A DNA stretch of 64,000 nucleotides from Brachynemurus nebulosus (GCA_035578155.1 JAPWDM010000012.1:16341619-16405618), one strand, 5' to 3'; positions 18,556 to 32,085 are shown, numbered from the stretch's first letter. Numbers and translations: made by a program. Notes: generated from the sequence alone by a model not told the origin.

Positions 18556-19754
18556 TTTTTAATTATTTATCAACTTATTATTTATTATTTATAGTTATTT
18601 ATAATTTTTAATTAATATTTTGTAATTATTTTGAAATTTAATAAAATTGATATTTTACTTAATCATGATAAAAATAATATGCAGTTTAGAATCTGATTAT
18701 TTGTTGTCATAGAAAATACAAACAACACCTACGCAATTTGTAATTAAATATAAGTTGAGCGAGCGACAAAGTACTACTTTTCACTTTAAAGCGAAAAGTA
18801 ATTGTCCTCAGCAAACACATATTTTGCGCTCTCTTTACAGAGTGCAAAGCCTACTTTCTTACTATGATTGTAGAAAAAGTATATTATAGTTTTGTGGTCA
18901 CTCTTTATTTAGTATACATACTTATATGTATGTAGCCTAGTACTCTAGTTAAAATTTAGACAGGGAAGAGATCGAATATATGGAAACCAGTCAGTCAGTG
19001 TAAAACATAGTGTATTACTAAGGGATTATATGTATTTATACCACTATATCAGTGTGCGCTCAAGTGTTAAGGGATATATTATACTGTGTACACATGTATG
19101 AATATATAAAATTTGCACATACGTACATATATAATATATACATATGCATATACCATATAAGCATATTTTGCCAAAAATAATTTTACCCCTGAAAAAATTA
19201 TGATTTGAAATTGGGGTGTGTAGTTGAAATCGTCATTTTTGGGGGACGAAAACAGTAAAACTGGGTGAGAGATTTTTTCTGGACGATATCGCCAAGCACA
19301 ACTTGTTTGCTTAACAGTTTTGAATGATTGGCAAAATCGCTTACTTCCCTGCGTTTGAAAAATCCACATATTTGTATTTAATTTTGGCCACTTTTACTAT
19401 TTTGTTTTGGCCAGAGCCGAGGAGAGAAATAAAAGACCCCGCGGAAAAATTTTTTCCCCAAAAAATAAGTGGTGGGTAAAAGAAAGCTCTTGCTTACCTT
19501 TCCCAGGCCCCTTACCAGGAGCTACAAGCTCTGTCTTTACACTTGGGTCTCAGGTTTACAACCGCGGCTGCCCCCGTTCTCATCGAGCCTGGTTTTGTGG
19601 GGAGCCTGGACATATTTTGGAATATACATTTTCATGCATTTTTCTCAATGAGGGACTTTTTAATCGACATAGAGAATTTGTTCTTTCTAAAATTTATCGA
19701 ATTTTGTTGATTTTAAGTGCTTTTAATCAATCTTTTCCTAGAGATTCAACTTCG
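18551..19754. other. Unassigned sequence with a decayed repeat
   Basis: From 19,150 to 19,660 there are blocks resembling the hAT element at 26.3-27.2 kb (ctttcccaggccccttacc, aaaaaataagtg), suggesting a decayed relative. Open frames here are not convincing genes. Confidence 0.4.
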
Positions 19755-19758
19755 TTAA

Positions 19759-20306
19759 GGGGGACCACTAGTGTGACCGCCTGAAAAAAGGTGATTTTTG
19801 GGAATTTTTTTAATGAAAACTACTGTACCTATATAAGAATCAATTGCAATCATAAGTTGCAATAAGAATCAATTCGATCGGATGATTTGTCTTCGAGTTA
19901 TAACTGCAGCAAATTTGAAAAATGTAGTTTTTCCTTACTTTACCTTTTAGTTTTAATCGCTGAGAACTTTGACTAAAATTATTTACGATGTACTCACTAA
20001 AGCGGTCATAGTAAAACTAGATGAGTCGTTTAAATGTCTAGGGTTTAAATGCCAGGGTCTAGCTTCTCCACTACATGTGACTGGTAGTCACGTCCAGAAA
20101 CTTCCAAACTATCAACCTTCATACATTTCTCAATACCTCAAAGTCAACAATGAAAATCAGAGTCCTCTCTTGGGATGACTGTAACTCAAAAACTATTTGA
20201 GGTATGCATTTGAAATTTGAGTATGTTATTTTAAAAGGTATAGACTATGGAAACATGCAAAAAAAAATTTTCCAATTCTTTTAAAGTGTCACACTAGTGG
20301 TCCCCC
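19759..20306. mobile_element. TTAA-flanked MITE
   Basis: TTAA at 19,755-19,758 and 20,307-20,310. The termini GGGGGACCACTAGTGTGAC and its inverted copy differ by one or two bases. No coding capacity. Confidence 0.85.
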
Positions 20307-20310
20307 TTAA

Positions 20311-20700
20311 TTTGTTGTTTATATTATAATTTTGTTGAAAGTAAAATTAAAAGAATAACAGGCATCCAAATACAATACGAATTTCTTGCGTGGTCTAGCG
20401 ACGTGAAACCTCTACCTTAAGTTTCCTTACATCTCCAATATTTTCCGACTTTTGTCATATGAAAAACCACTAAGCAAATCAAATGATTTTTCTAAACATT
20501 GGATCAATATTAACGATGATCAATTGCCTGACTGACCCACTGTTTCAGCTTGGATTTATAAGAAAACATAACCAAATCTGTAACTTTCAAAAAATTTGGA
20601 GACTGCGGCATTGTGGATCTTACTAAAACTAATCACGAGCCACGTTTTGTTTAGGGGGGCGAAATTCGCCCTTAATACATCATAACTAGACTTGGGAGAA
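20311..20700. other. Unassigned spacer
   Basis: No feature recognised. Confidence 0.4.
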
Positions 20701-23054
20701 CAGTGGTCCCTAACAGAATATCCATATAAAATATTTTGAATTGGGGGGCTATAAATTTTATTACAAGGCTGAGGATTTTTCCCTGGATTTGATGACTAGC
20801 CTAAAGAAGCTTTAATGAACAAATCAGTAAAAATCAAAAATTACCCATTTTTCATAATTTAATATATAATTCTAATTTTAAAAATAATTTAAAAAAATTA
20901 ATGTTGAATAAATAAGTGGTCGACTGTAATAGAAATTAATTTAGACGAATTCAAAACAATTATAATGTAAACAATATCTCTATTTCCTTTATGATTATTT
21001 AAATAATATGTATGTCACCTTTTTTATACCTGCTTTAATGTAAACAAAATTGATTGTATTAGTAGGTTGTATCACTCTAGTAGGTCGCTCACAAGATTGA
21101 ACATGGTTTTGTTTTTGCATTAGAAAAATATAAAGATATATGTATGTACATATAACAAGCAAAATGATTCATAATATTGGCAATTAAAAAACACAAACAG
21201 ACACAAAACAACATTAACGATGTGGTATTAATAGTAAAACGTCGTAAAACTGATTTTTAAAAAGATTGATAATATTTTTACGTTTTATGACAGCCCTACA
21301 GTTCTATTCGTAGCCCCCCAGTACAAAATATTTTATATGGCGACTCTGTTATAGCCCGTCTACACTACACCAACTTTTGTTTGTACAAACTTTTACACAA
21401 ACAAAAGTTGGTGCAAATGGTACGTGTGGACGTGAAGTTTGCGCAAACATTTTGTAAAATCACACAAACTTTTGTTTGAATAAATTGTTTGCACAAACAT
21501 AAGTTTGGGCAAACGATACGTATGAACCTGATATTTGAAGTTTGTACCATTGTTTGTGGATTCTTGTATCTCGCATCAAAAAGTTGGTATGAACGTGTGA
21601 GTTTGACAACTACCGTAAAAATGACTGAGTAGGCACGAATTCAGGCTTTACACCGTATTTTTTTATATTTATTTTATGAGTACGTATTCTTTAATATTAT
21701 ATTAATTAATATATTAAAGAACATTAATTTAATATACTAAAAATTTACGCGAGAATGGTCACTTTATTACATTAATCAAAAATCTTGGAAAATGTCCCTG
21801 GTTTTTAAAAAAATTACAAAAATAATGTAATTTCTTCTCTATGGTAAATAGGGGTCAAAAGAGACGATAACAGGGTGAATGGGGACGATCCGTAGGGCCG
21901 ACCAGAATTGAAACAGAAATATAACATAATTTCGAATTTTTTTGTATTTATACATCCAAAAAAGAAATAATACTTCATGATTTTGTCGTATACGTATATA
22001 TTTACTTATGCTAATTTTAATTTTACCACCAGAGGCGCGAGTGAGAATCTTTGCGTCGCCAATAGTCAAATTAATTTTGACTATGATTGAAATGAAAATG
22101 ATTTTGTGTAGAAATTGAAATGAAAATGATTTTGTGTAGAAATTGACAATAAATATTTTTTAAATTTTTCAGATATTATGTTTCAAAATAACTAAAATTT
22201 CGATTAAACAAGAATTCTTTCATTAGAGCACCAAAATAAATAGTTTTTAGAAGAAGTTTTAAAAACAAAAAGTAACACTGAAGACGTCAATTTAAATTGA
22301 TGTTCTAATATTTTTTATTCAACTTCAACCTTAGTTATTGTTGTTATACCCGAAAAAATAATTATTCTACTATATTTTAAGAAAGATATCTATTTCGATT
22401 TATGTTTAGTGTTTTTAAACCAGCCTTATGAGTAACATTTTTCCTTGTGTTCCTATTCACCCGCCTTTCTCGATTCATTCCAGTCTAGGGTAATAGTCTC
22501 CGAAAGACATTGAAACTGAATACCTATAATAAATATTTATTATCAATAAATTAAAAATATTTATTACGACCGACACTTTGTAGGTTATAAAAGGCGACTT
22601 GCTTCAAAAAAATAATGTGTACCTACTTGTATCTAGTGTATTGTATACTTTAACCATCGATATTTGGGATGACTTTTTGAGAGTGATTATAAACTTTTAA
22701 AAAGTTAGTTATTTTATTACTTGTACCAAATACCACCCTATGCTCACTCCAATTGTGCTTAAATATATTACCTGTTTTATGAGTGGCGGTTTCTATTAAC
22801 ACTAACCTAGATAAGTAGACAACCTACAGCGCACAATACTAATAATTCTTGCTGTACTTGAGAAGTCATCCCATTTATATATGGTCAAACTTTACCAATA
22901 TTCTCTACAAAAGTTTGCTCAAACAAAAGTTTGTGCAAAAATTCACTCAAATAAAAGTTTGTGTAATGTGGACGTGCTATTTGTACAAACTTTTGTTTGT
23001 GTAAAAGTTTGTACAAACAAAAGTTTGTGTAATGTGGACGGGCTATTAGGGACC
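20701..23054. mobile_element. hAT-like element interrupted by a TTA-flanked element
   Basis: The left end CAGTGGTCCCTAACAG with about 50 bp of subterminal sequence (ending ggggggcta) is repeated inverted at 21,314-21,350, where it is cut by the inner element and resumes as TTAGGGACC at 23,046-23,054. The last bases of the right terminus (CACTG) are missing, so an 8-bp duplication cannot be checked. Confidence 0.65.
21352..23045. mobile_element. TTA-flanked element (PIF/Harbinger-like), nested
   Basis: TTA at 21,349-21,351 and 23,046-23,048. Termini TAGCCCGTCTACACTACAC and, inverted, TAGCCCGTCCACATTACAC. Subterminal zones carry many CAAACTTTTGTTTG units in both orientations. The intact left end of the outer element shows the target had one TTA, so the 3-bp duplication is real. 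Inside, 21,640-21,985 recurs inverted at 31,785-32,085. Confidence 0.78.
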
Positions 23055-23602
23055 TTTTCTTCCCATCTCTGATCATAACACATATCAAAAATAGCCCCCC
23101 ACCTGATCTTCAAAATTTCAAACTTGATATTTTGTTTTACGCAGTCGAGATACAGAGTTATCATTATCAAATTTTTCATTATGGTTCTCATATAAAACAT
23201 GTACTAGCCAACTTTCATCCATATGAAGATCGGTTTTCGTCAGATATTTGCAAATGATGGTTTACTCGAGTTGTTTCTGTCCCGTATAAATCGGAATATG
23301 TACATACTATGCCCTGGACTGAATACTTTGGTATTTGTTCAATCTTGTCGTGGTAGCGTCGTGTCAGTACCTACTAGTGTCATGTCGGTCGCATCACTTA
23401 GCTTGTTGGATTGGGTTGACCGTATTTCTGATATCAGTGTATGCGATATTTCTTTATATAAATACAAACACGCATTCAAAGATATAATACTATGTACATA
23501 TGTTTAGTTAGAAGTTTGCCAAGTTTGCCAAATTTGCCATGTGTGTATACATGTTAAATTTATAATTGAAAAATAGTATGTTAAACATTTCATTGTTCTT
23601 AA
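23055..23602. other. Unassigned sequence
   Basis: An open frame at 23,223-23,507 has no recognisable domain or splice context. I do not call a gene. Confidence 0.35.
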
Positions 23603-23605
23603 TAA

Positions 23606-24264
23606 CGCTCCTTTCACATTATACGGCAAAAAACCGTCCGGTCGCATTTTTTTAGTGGAGTAAAGAAGAGCATTGGACTTTTCACATTACACGGTCACGG
23701 CAAAATGCCGTTGCCGTGCCGTGTAGCAGCCGTCTCTTGTCACTGGACTTGACGGTTGCCGTACGGCGTTTTTAACTCAATAGTGTATGCAATTAAATGG
23801 ATGCTTTCACATTTGACGGTTTTTTAACGTACGGCATTAACAATATTTTGTTGAATTTCATGTTAAGTATTAATTTTATTTGTGAAATGGATACAACTAA
23901 TGTTGAATGTGATAACCAGTATTTTAATAGATTGTATGTAATTTCGAAATTGTGTGTTTTGATGTTAAGTTCGCCAAGAAATTAATCAAAGGAGTCTGTA
24001 AACATCCGAAAATAGTTGAAAAACTTATTTTCGTCATTTTTCAGGTCTTCAGGGAATGTGATAATAAATAATCCTACTTTCTATTTCCTCTGGTTTATAG
24101 AATTAACTTTAATCACACTTATTACTTGTGTAATGTTGCAAATCAAATGAATATATTCAGTTTATAATGGTAAAAAACCGTGCAATATGAAAGCAATGAT
24201 ATTACGGCAAAAAGTCGTACGGTTTTTTCCCGTACGGCGAAAACCGTACAATGTGAAAAGAGCG
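23606..24264. mobile_element. PIF/Harbinger-like MITE, copy 1
   Basis: TAA at 23,603-23,605 and 24,265-24,267. Terminal inverted repeat CGCTCCTTTCACATTATACGG, with subterminal repeats of CCGTACGG/ACGGCAA. A second copy is at 54,368-54,979. The 3-bp TAA target fits PIF/Harbinger. Confidence 0.85.
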
Positions 24265-24319
24265 TAAAATTACCAGGAATGGAGATCGGGTAAACGGTGA
24301 GAAACACAGTTTCGATTAA

Positions 24320-25808
24320 GGGATCTTTTACAAGTGATGTGCTACTGAAAAAAAAAATATTTTTTGAAATTTTTTTGGGGACAAACTGTTTATCGTAATA
24401 AAAAAAAACTTCTGTCTATTAAAGTATATATAATTAAGTGTATCGTGAATATTTTTCTTTTATTTTTGATCAGCCATCTGCCCTTGTAAGTCTGTTAAAG
24501 GTCACAGGCCTAAAAAAAAAACAAAAAAACGGTGCCAATGATTCAAAGAAAACTATTGGACTAAAATTGGATGTATTCTCTTTATTATGATATGTTTTTA
24601 AAGACTATCTAGAATCAACCCTCAATACAAAAAAATCGATTTATTAGAACGCCTGAAAGGTCAAAAAACGGAACAATTTTTCTTACTTTTTATTCAAAAT
24701 GACGCCAAAAAAAACTATGAAGTTTGATGGGCCGATTTTAGATAATCTTACAGAAAACTCCATAATAAAGAAAATGTATCCAATTTTAGTCCAACCGGAC
24801 TTATAGTTTCTTTTGAATCGTTGGCACCATTTTGAATTACAAAATTTTCATGTGACATTCAACTAGTGATGAGCAAATGCAAGACCAAGACCAAGACTTG
24901 GCAGTCTTGGTCTTGGTCTTGTTCTCGCATTAAGAATCTTGGTCTTGGTTTTGCTAGAGCAGTTTGAGTCTTGGTCTTGGTCTTGCAAAATACAGTCTTG
25001 GTATTGGTCTTGGTCTTGGTATTGCTAAAGAATCTTGTACTTTCTTGCATTTTTTTATTAGCGAATTTTTTCCTTCTAAAATCAGAATTTTCTCTCTTTA
25101 CGGTATTAATTATACTTTTAAACTATTTAAATAATTTAGCAAGAGTCTTGCTTTTTTCTTGCTATTGTCTTGGTATTAATCACTTGAGTCTTAGTATTGG
25201 TCTTGCAGTCATACTTATAGTCTTGGTCTTGGTCTTGGTCTTGCAAAAAATGCAAGACCAAGATAAGACTGCAAGACCAAGACTAATTTTACTCATCACT
25301 ACATTCAACAGGCCTACAAGAGCAGATGGAAGGCCAGACAAAAAGAACAGTTTGAGTAAATCACAAATTAACTGACTACATGATTTTCTAAGTACGGCTC
25401 TGTCTAAATTATGCATAAATACTTTCTTAATATCAAAGGTAGAAAATAATTTTATTGACTAGATTTCGATAAAATTTTGTAAACATCTTTAGATCGTAAA
25501 CGTGTTTCCCAGATTTTTTTTTAAAACAGAAAATTTATCTTACAAAAATGGAATGGTCAGAACCGGATTAAAAAAAAATTTTAACGGCCCCTTTTTGACC
25601 CATATTTATTATCAAATTTTTTCTGTTAAAAAACAGTTTTGGTTCAAATTTATTGGCCAATGCTAATCACATGGGTAGATCTACCCACTGTTTTCGTAGC
25701 GATACTTTAATGTACAGAACTTTTTCTTTCATTACAATACACAGTTTATCCAAAAAAATTCCCCAAAAAGTGGTTTTTTTTTTAGCACATCACTTGTAAA
25801 AAAACCCC
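24320..25808. mobile_element. TTAA-flanked MITE carrying a nested hAT MITE
   Basis: TTAA at 24,316-24,319 and 25,809-25,812. Inverted termini share TTTTACAAGTGATGTGCTA. The internal segment 25,375-25,730 recurs inverted at 34,060-34,420. Confidence 0.8.
24864..25301. mobile_element. hAT MITE with CTTGGT-repeat interior
   Basis: A perfect 8-bp duplication CATTCAAC (24,856-24,863 and 25,302-25,309) and termini TAGTGATGAGCAAA/TAGTGATGAGTAAA. Subterminal zones are packed with AAGACC/GGTCTT repeats in both orientations. Open frames across it are L/V repeats without meaning. Confidence 0.92.
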
Positions 25809-25812
25809 TTAA

Positions 25813-26300
25813 ATTAGATAAATTACATCGCAGCATTAGATGCACAGAATGTCGTTTGCAAACTTGTCTTGCGGTGTATATTTTGAAAAATATGGAATTG
25901 TAGGAACTTTTATTTCAAACTGTTTAGAGCTCTTTCGTTGTGGGTTTTGAAAACTGTTTTATTTGAAACTTTTTAGAATTTTCATTGTACGGAATACTGT
26001 TCATGCAAGTACGATTGCATTTGACCGATTTTTACCAAATCTGACTAAAAACCATCTCTCAATTAGGTACCTATATTTTTTCAAAAAACCAAAATAATAA
26101 AATTATAATTAAGATTTACCAATTACAAGAAGAATATTAAAGTAGCATTTATTGTTTTACATCATACAATCCTTTATTAATTACTAATTTACTCAGTTTA
26201 TTGACGATGGATATTATAGAAAATCTTGTTAATAAATAATAAACAAAGACTCAATGTTTCCTTTGTCACTAAAAATCTTGTAAAATTACTTCGATACAAT
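25813..26300. other. Unassigned spacer
   Basis: AT-rich; nothing recognised. Confidence 0.4.
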
Positions 26301-26308
26301 AACTAAAC

Positions 26309-27211
26309 CAGGGGTTTCTAAAGTGCGCCCAGATTGTCTGCAATCACTAATGGAAAAATATCAAATTGTATATGGGACTAGCGAATATTCAACACGCGCT
26401 CAAATAAATGTGCTTAAATGTCACTCAAAAGAAAGGCAGTGTTTGTGTTTTACTTCTGTTTATTGTAGTGGTTTTGGGTACTTAATATTTTTTTGTTTGT
26501 CCGTCTGTTGGGCACACGAATAAGTCAAAAAGTTTTCCGACGCATGAGCTGGTCACATACGACTGTCCATGTCAGAAACATGGATTTGTCAAATTTAATT
26601 CATACACATTGTAAATGCGAGATCCCAGCCCTGGTAATAAAGAACATCTCTTAAAAATTTTTCACGAAATACAAAAAAAAAATCATTTTTTAAAAATTTC
26701 TTCCCAAAGAAACGAAAAAATAAGTGACGAGCAAAGAAAAAATTTTTACGTTTTCCCGGGTCCTTACCGATTGCTACTGCCGAGCCCCGTGGCTACAACC
26801 ACAGCTACCCCACTCTCTCATCGGACCTGGCGAGACTCACAGGAAAATGCAAAAATATGACTCACCAACTTACCAAGGTTTTGAAATATAAAATTTTGTT
26901 GAAACGATTTGGGTCAAAATACTCAAATGCGTTTAGGGAAAGTAATTAAATTTCCGCATGTGATTTTTTTGTTAGCTTTACAATTCTGGTTTTGCCAAAA
27001 ATGGAAAAACCCGTATCGAAAACCTGTGAGTAGTTTCAAATTTCATGTTTCTACCATCAAAATTACGGTTTTTGGAGTTTTTAAAAAAAAATTGGTTATA
27101 CGCGATGACGTCATCAAGTTTAGTTTTGCTTTTTTTATTCAACGAAACGCTAAATATTTCCGATTTTACAATTTGGCTCGTCTCGACGATGCAAAACTTT
27201 GGGAATCCCTG
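26309..27211. mobile_element. hAT-like non-autonomous element
   Basis: Termini CAGGGGTTTCTAAAGTGCG and, inverted from the right, CAGGGATTCCCAAAGTTTT. Flanks aactaaac (26,301-26,308) and atctaaac (27,212-27,219) match at 7 of 8 positions, as expected for a hAT duplication. No transposase domain recognised inside. Confidence 0.75.
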
Positions 27212-27219
27212 ATCTAAAC

Positions 27220-28082
27220 AATATATTATAATGTTCAGAACAGCCAAATCTTGTGTCACTTTCTGAAAATGATTTGTCTTATGTTCTTCTAGCGGCGAAT
27301 AACGAATTATAATACGTGAAGGAAATGAAGAGAGGATATTGCTTTATACAAAGGGATCGGAAAATATGTATATCGTGAAATGTTAACGAAGGGTAAACTG
27401 ATAAAATATTATCATAGCGGCAATATTGTAATCATCAATAATTCAACAACTAGTTGTTGATTGTTAGTGTCAATTTTTAACGGAAAGTATTTAAATATTT
27501 ATTTAAAATTTAAATGGAAATTGACAGTATATTATGTCAAATATTGATAAAAGTATTGAAACTGGTCCAGATTTACAATCGCAATTTGTGGAAAAAAAAG
27601 ATTAACATTCTGATTTTGAGATTGAGATCCTGGTGAACGTAAATAGTTTGTACAGCACAGGGGGAGTGACTCTTTTGGACCACACAGCACACCTAGCACA
27701 GTGTGCTAGTGTGTATAAAAATTAAAGATACCCCTGTCGCAGCATCCTGCAAACATAGCGAAATTTGTTTTTCTCGGAAATCAGTTTACATAGAATGATG
27801 GTTTAACCCCTTTATGTAAAACTAACCAAATAAAATGGTCTTTGAAAATACTTAATTTAATCACATGGCCTACTCTATATGGCCTACTCATTCGATAATT
27901 TTTGCTTTGGTAATGCTTTTACGATAGCAGATGACAGCATCTTACAGTTACCAACACGAGGCGAGTTCAGGTCGGGAGAATCATTCAAGTTGTATAATTC
28001 GTAGCGTGCTCGGGATAGCCGCTAAAGAGGCTAAAAACCTTTTTTACGTAATTGTTCTTCCTCTTTCTAATGATGTAAAAAA
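27220..28082. other. Unassigned sequence with a terminus-like block
   Basis: The block CCCCTGTCGCAGCATC with about 25 further bases (27,727-27,767) recurs inverted at 33,704-33,744. No gene seen. Confidence 0.4.
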
Positions 28083-28264
28083 ATGTCGGAAAAATTTTTG
28101 AATGAGTGGGAATTTTGGCAAAAAGCTAATATTTTTCACGAACAAAAACCATGCTTCGGACATCGGACGTGTCTGGCTAACGAACTTGTCCAACGGTTTG
28201 GGACTTCCAACATTTTCACCAAATTTCGTAAACCTAAGACATTTCGTGCGGAGTTATCGTGCGG

Positions 28265-28326
<62 letters not shown>

Positions 28327-28344
28327 TGTATATATATATATATA

Positions 28345-28424
<80 letters not shown>

Positions 28425-28530
28425 TTTAGTGAATATCATTTTCGGTTTCTAGGGACCTCAAAACAAATTTCAGACATAGTCCCGGGCTCAAGTCACGTTA
28501 TGACAGTGGCTGTAAAAGCTGAATTCCATT
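28083..28530 (+). repeat. Microsatellite-centred dispersed repeat, copy 1
   Basis: Unique arms flank a central (AC)n(AT)n tract (28,268-28,421). The left arm has cggacgtgtctggctaacg and the right arm tctagggacctcaaaacaaa. Similar arms occur at 29,876-30,190 (minus) and 40,262-40,682 (plus). Open frames through the tract encode H/T and I/Y repeats and are not genes. Confidence 0.8.
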
Positions 28531-29875
28531 CTGGAAATGTGGTAATATTGGGTTTTTAGGGGTACGTAAAAGTTGTGAGACAACACTAAACGTAAGGTGG
28601 AGACATCTAATAATTAATTTGTTCACACCAAAGCGGTAATTAGTAAGTAAGTGACGGTAATTACTGTTTGTTCTAATACTTTTTCTGTCCTACTTGTACG
28701 TTCTAGTTACCACTTATTGCTTCGATGTAAACGCGTCATAGCACAAGTCAAAATTTTAGAAATTAAAGTGAGGAGTAAAAAAAAAATAGTCGAATTTCTT
28801 TAAAACAGTATCGTGTGAAGTAAATATTAAATGGAAGCTTATTATAGATGAAATCTATAGAATTTGCACTGTAATAAAGTTTAAAATCAGCGCCGGATTT
28901 ACCTCTGTGGAGACCCCGGGACCTTTCTAATTTGTTGAATACTTCACATGTAGAGGCTCCTGAGTATTTCTGTGGAGGTCCCCTCTGAAATTTCTGAAAT
29001 TTTTAAAATTTTCCCAAAAAATAGGGTTACGAGTAAAAAAAAAGGAAATGAAAGAGCGTTTACCCTTTCTACACTATAATTTGAGAGTCTACTCGATTTT
29101 GAGGAGACCCCGGGGCATGTGCCAGAAGTAGGAAGTTACAATATTGACAACTAATGATTCATCTGATAATTTCAAGTTATCCACTTGAAGTCCTCAACTG
29201 AACGAAAACTTTTTAATTTTTTTTAAACTAAAATAGTTTTAGATTTTACCTTTTATGAGATTTAAAATATTTCCAAGAAAACTTTAATTGTTACAAGCCA
29301 GAAAGTTACAATTCTGGAACGAATATTTTATTACAAAAAACAAAAAACAAAATTCTGTTGCAGAGTTTAATTTTACTGATTAGTGGTAATATTTATAAAC
29401 TGTTTAACAGAGAAATAGAACATTTTTATTAAAAATATTTCACTAATCATTATAGTTGTGGTAATTGTGTTTTTCAAAAAAAAAAGGATTTTAATTAAAT
29501 TGTTTTGATAAAGTTTAAAGGTTTATTTTGAATCAATAAATATTTATATTTGTGATTGTAAAATACCAATATTATCCCGAAATACATATATACAGATGTT
29601 TTTGTAAATATTCGTGCGTATATACAAAACATGTCTGGATATATATGTTCGGTCAGGACAAAGGTATGTATTATGTATAAATGTATGCGGAATGATTATA
29701 GAGACATGCAAATTAATTTGTAGTTATTACGTAAAAACAATAAAAGTTGAGAATTATAATGTCCCCAAGATCCAAATCTATCCTTTCCCAATACACTCGT
29801 TCGTGTTAATCTACACCGTATTGTGTATATTATCTATATACCGATTGTACATGTACGCCCCGCACTTCATCCAGT
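28531..29875. other. AT-rich sequence with a possible hAT end
   Basis: At about 28,890 CAGCGCCGGATTTACC with nearby GGAGACCCCGGG looks like a hAT terminus, but no matching right end was found. The rest is unassigned. Confidence 0.4.
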
Positions 29876-30006
29876 AGCAATTTTTAGCGAATTTCCAAAA
29901 CTGGAAATTCAGCTTTTACGCCAGGTGTCATGGTGCGACCTAAGCCCGAGACCATATCAGAAATATGTTTTGAGGTCCCTAGAATACGAAAATGATATTC
30001 ACTAAA

Positions 30007-30042
<36 letters not shown>

Positions 30043-30190
30043 CCGCGCGATAACTCTCGAACGAAGCGTTTAATGCTTATGAAATTTTGTGTGCGAATTC
30101 GATTTTCCAAATCGTTGGATGAGTTCGTTAGCCAGACACGTCGGATGCCCAGAAGTAGGTTTTCCGGGCGTTTTTTGTCAACAAAATGAG
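29876..30190 (-). repeat. Microsatellite-centred dispersed repeat, copy 2
   Basis: Inverse orientation to copy 1. Right-arm sequence (gaggtccctagaatacgaa) comes first, then (AT)n at 30,010-30,038, then the left arm with gttagccagacacgtcggat. The tract is much shorter than in the other copies. Confidence 0.78.
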
Positions 30191-31784
30191 TTTTTTGCCA
30201 GAATTAAGCAATTTTTCAAATTTTTTTTTACACTAAGCCATTGTAAAAGGTAAAACGCATAAAAAATGTTTTTATACCGTTGCTCTAAATTACTTACTTT
30301 TCGAGAAAAACTAGGAAATATGTCGTTCTCCATTTCACTCGCACTCGCATTCTTTTTTTTTCTGTCTCATTTTTTGCGAGCTAAATTCGAAAAAAGCCGC
30401 TTTATAAGTAGCGTGTCATGATTTTTTTAATCCAATTTAACGATTCGGCTATATTCTATTTCTCTGTCAGTTAAATGTTTTTATAATGTATCTCTGTTCC
30501 ATTTTTTTTTACAAAAAAAATCCCGACGATATCTGTTATGTGATATGATCAGAATTTAGATTATATTTACACCTTCCTAAAATTAATAAGAGTTTGCTTC
30601 AATCGTATAAAAATTACGTTAAATCATATTCAAACAATAATATTTTTACGTAATTTTTTATCCAATTGACAATACAGTTATGATTAGAATTGTATAATCA
30701 GAGCATTCTAATATTAAATAATTTTGCACATTCAATTTTTTTTTTTAACAAAGAAAAATTTTTTTAAATTTTGACACATTCTTTTATGAAATTTCGATTA
30801 AGAAATATTAAAAAATTTTAAAGTGAATCATTTAAAAAGAGTTAAAAATAAATTAAAAAGGAAACATTTCTCTATTTTAACATATTTGTAAAGAAAATTT
30901 TACAGTTTACTTACAGTTTTTTGAAAAAATGTAATAACATTTTTACATACAATAAAGATTATATTTGAACGGTAGGAAATCCACAAATTTTTTTTTATTT
31001 CTTTAATTAATTATTAAATTTGGTTTTAGAAGAAAATCTTCGTCTAATTCGCTCCAAGCCGAAAGTATAGCCACTAATAAGGACATTCCACTGTTAAAAT
31101 AAATGGAAAATATATTGAAATTTATTTAATGAAAGCCATTCATACACATTTTTAAAATATCCTTTTGAATTATATAACAAATAAAATCTGTGTAAAAAAA
31201 TCTAATTGACGTGTTTTTTCTCAATTTGCTAATATTAAGTAAGGCTCGTTAATTAGGGAGTGATTGTGTTAAAATTTTAATATAAAATATGGTAATTTTA
31301 ACCCTCTTTAAAAGAACATTTCGATTTTAACAATAAAAAAATTTTAAAAAGTGTTTTCGTTTTTCCCGGATTACCAAAAACTGTTCATAGGCATATCTGT
31401 GACTAAAGTTGCCTCCCTTTCTTAAGAAAATAAAGTATTTTTAAAATTTTGTGCAAAAGAATAAAACACAATTAACGAAAAAAAAGTACGCGTTTCCATA
31501 TTTTTAAGATTTTGTAGTACAAGAAAATCCTTATAAATTCATCATATCTGTTATTGCATTTACTAGCTTTTACGCAATTTAATAAACAAAAGTCTGAAAA
31601 TGGACGTAGAATCTCACTGTTATTAATTATTATGTCTTAGTCTTTTGAAAAATTATTTTTTGAACTAAAATAAGAATAGGAGGAATATAAACTTAGGGGT
31701 AAACGACAGGAGTATATAAACTTTATTTTAGATTCTACGTTTATTTTTACAGAAAATCATCAAGTACCTATTATTTCTTTTTTG
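30191..31784. other. AT-rich sequence, nothing recognised
   Basis: Long homopolymer-rich A/T sequence without exon-like frames or inverted termini. Confidence 0.5.
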
Positions 31785-32085
31785 AATGTATAAATACAAA
31801 AAGTTCGAAATTATTTTATATTAGAATTTCAATTTTGGTCGACCCTACGGGTTGTCCCCATTTACTCTTTTCTCGTCTCTTTTGACCCCAATTTTTCATA
31901 GAGAAGAAATTATACGATTTTTGTTAATTTTTCAAAAACCACCGATATTTTTAAATTTTTTTGGATACTGCTGATAAAGTGACCATCTTCGCGTAAATTT
32001 TTAATATATTAAAGATTAGGTACTCATAAAATAAATACAAAAAAATACGGTGTGAAGTCGGAATGCGTACCTATTCATCCTTGTC
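31785..32085 (-). repeat. Dispersed repeat, inverted partner of 21,640-21,985
   Basis: The blocks gtctcttttgacccc, gtgaccat and tacggtgtgaag match the complement of the 21.6-22.0 kb segment inside the TTA-flanked element. The ends are unclear. Confidence 0.65.

Noticed and set aside
23223..23507. 94-codon frame as a gene
   Set aside because: No domain, no splice signals worth trusting, and composition like its surroundings.
24859..25416. Frames in the GGTCTT repeat region
   Set aside because: They are readings of the hAT MITE's subterminal repeats on both strands.
26909..27217. 102-codon frame within the hAT element
   Set aside because: No transposase motif; it ends in the terminal repeat.
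28083..28559. 158-codon frame with H/T and I/Y runs
   Set aside because: It crosses the (AC)n(AT)n centre of a dispersed repeat, and the other copies do not keep the frame.
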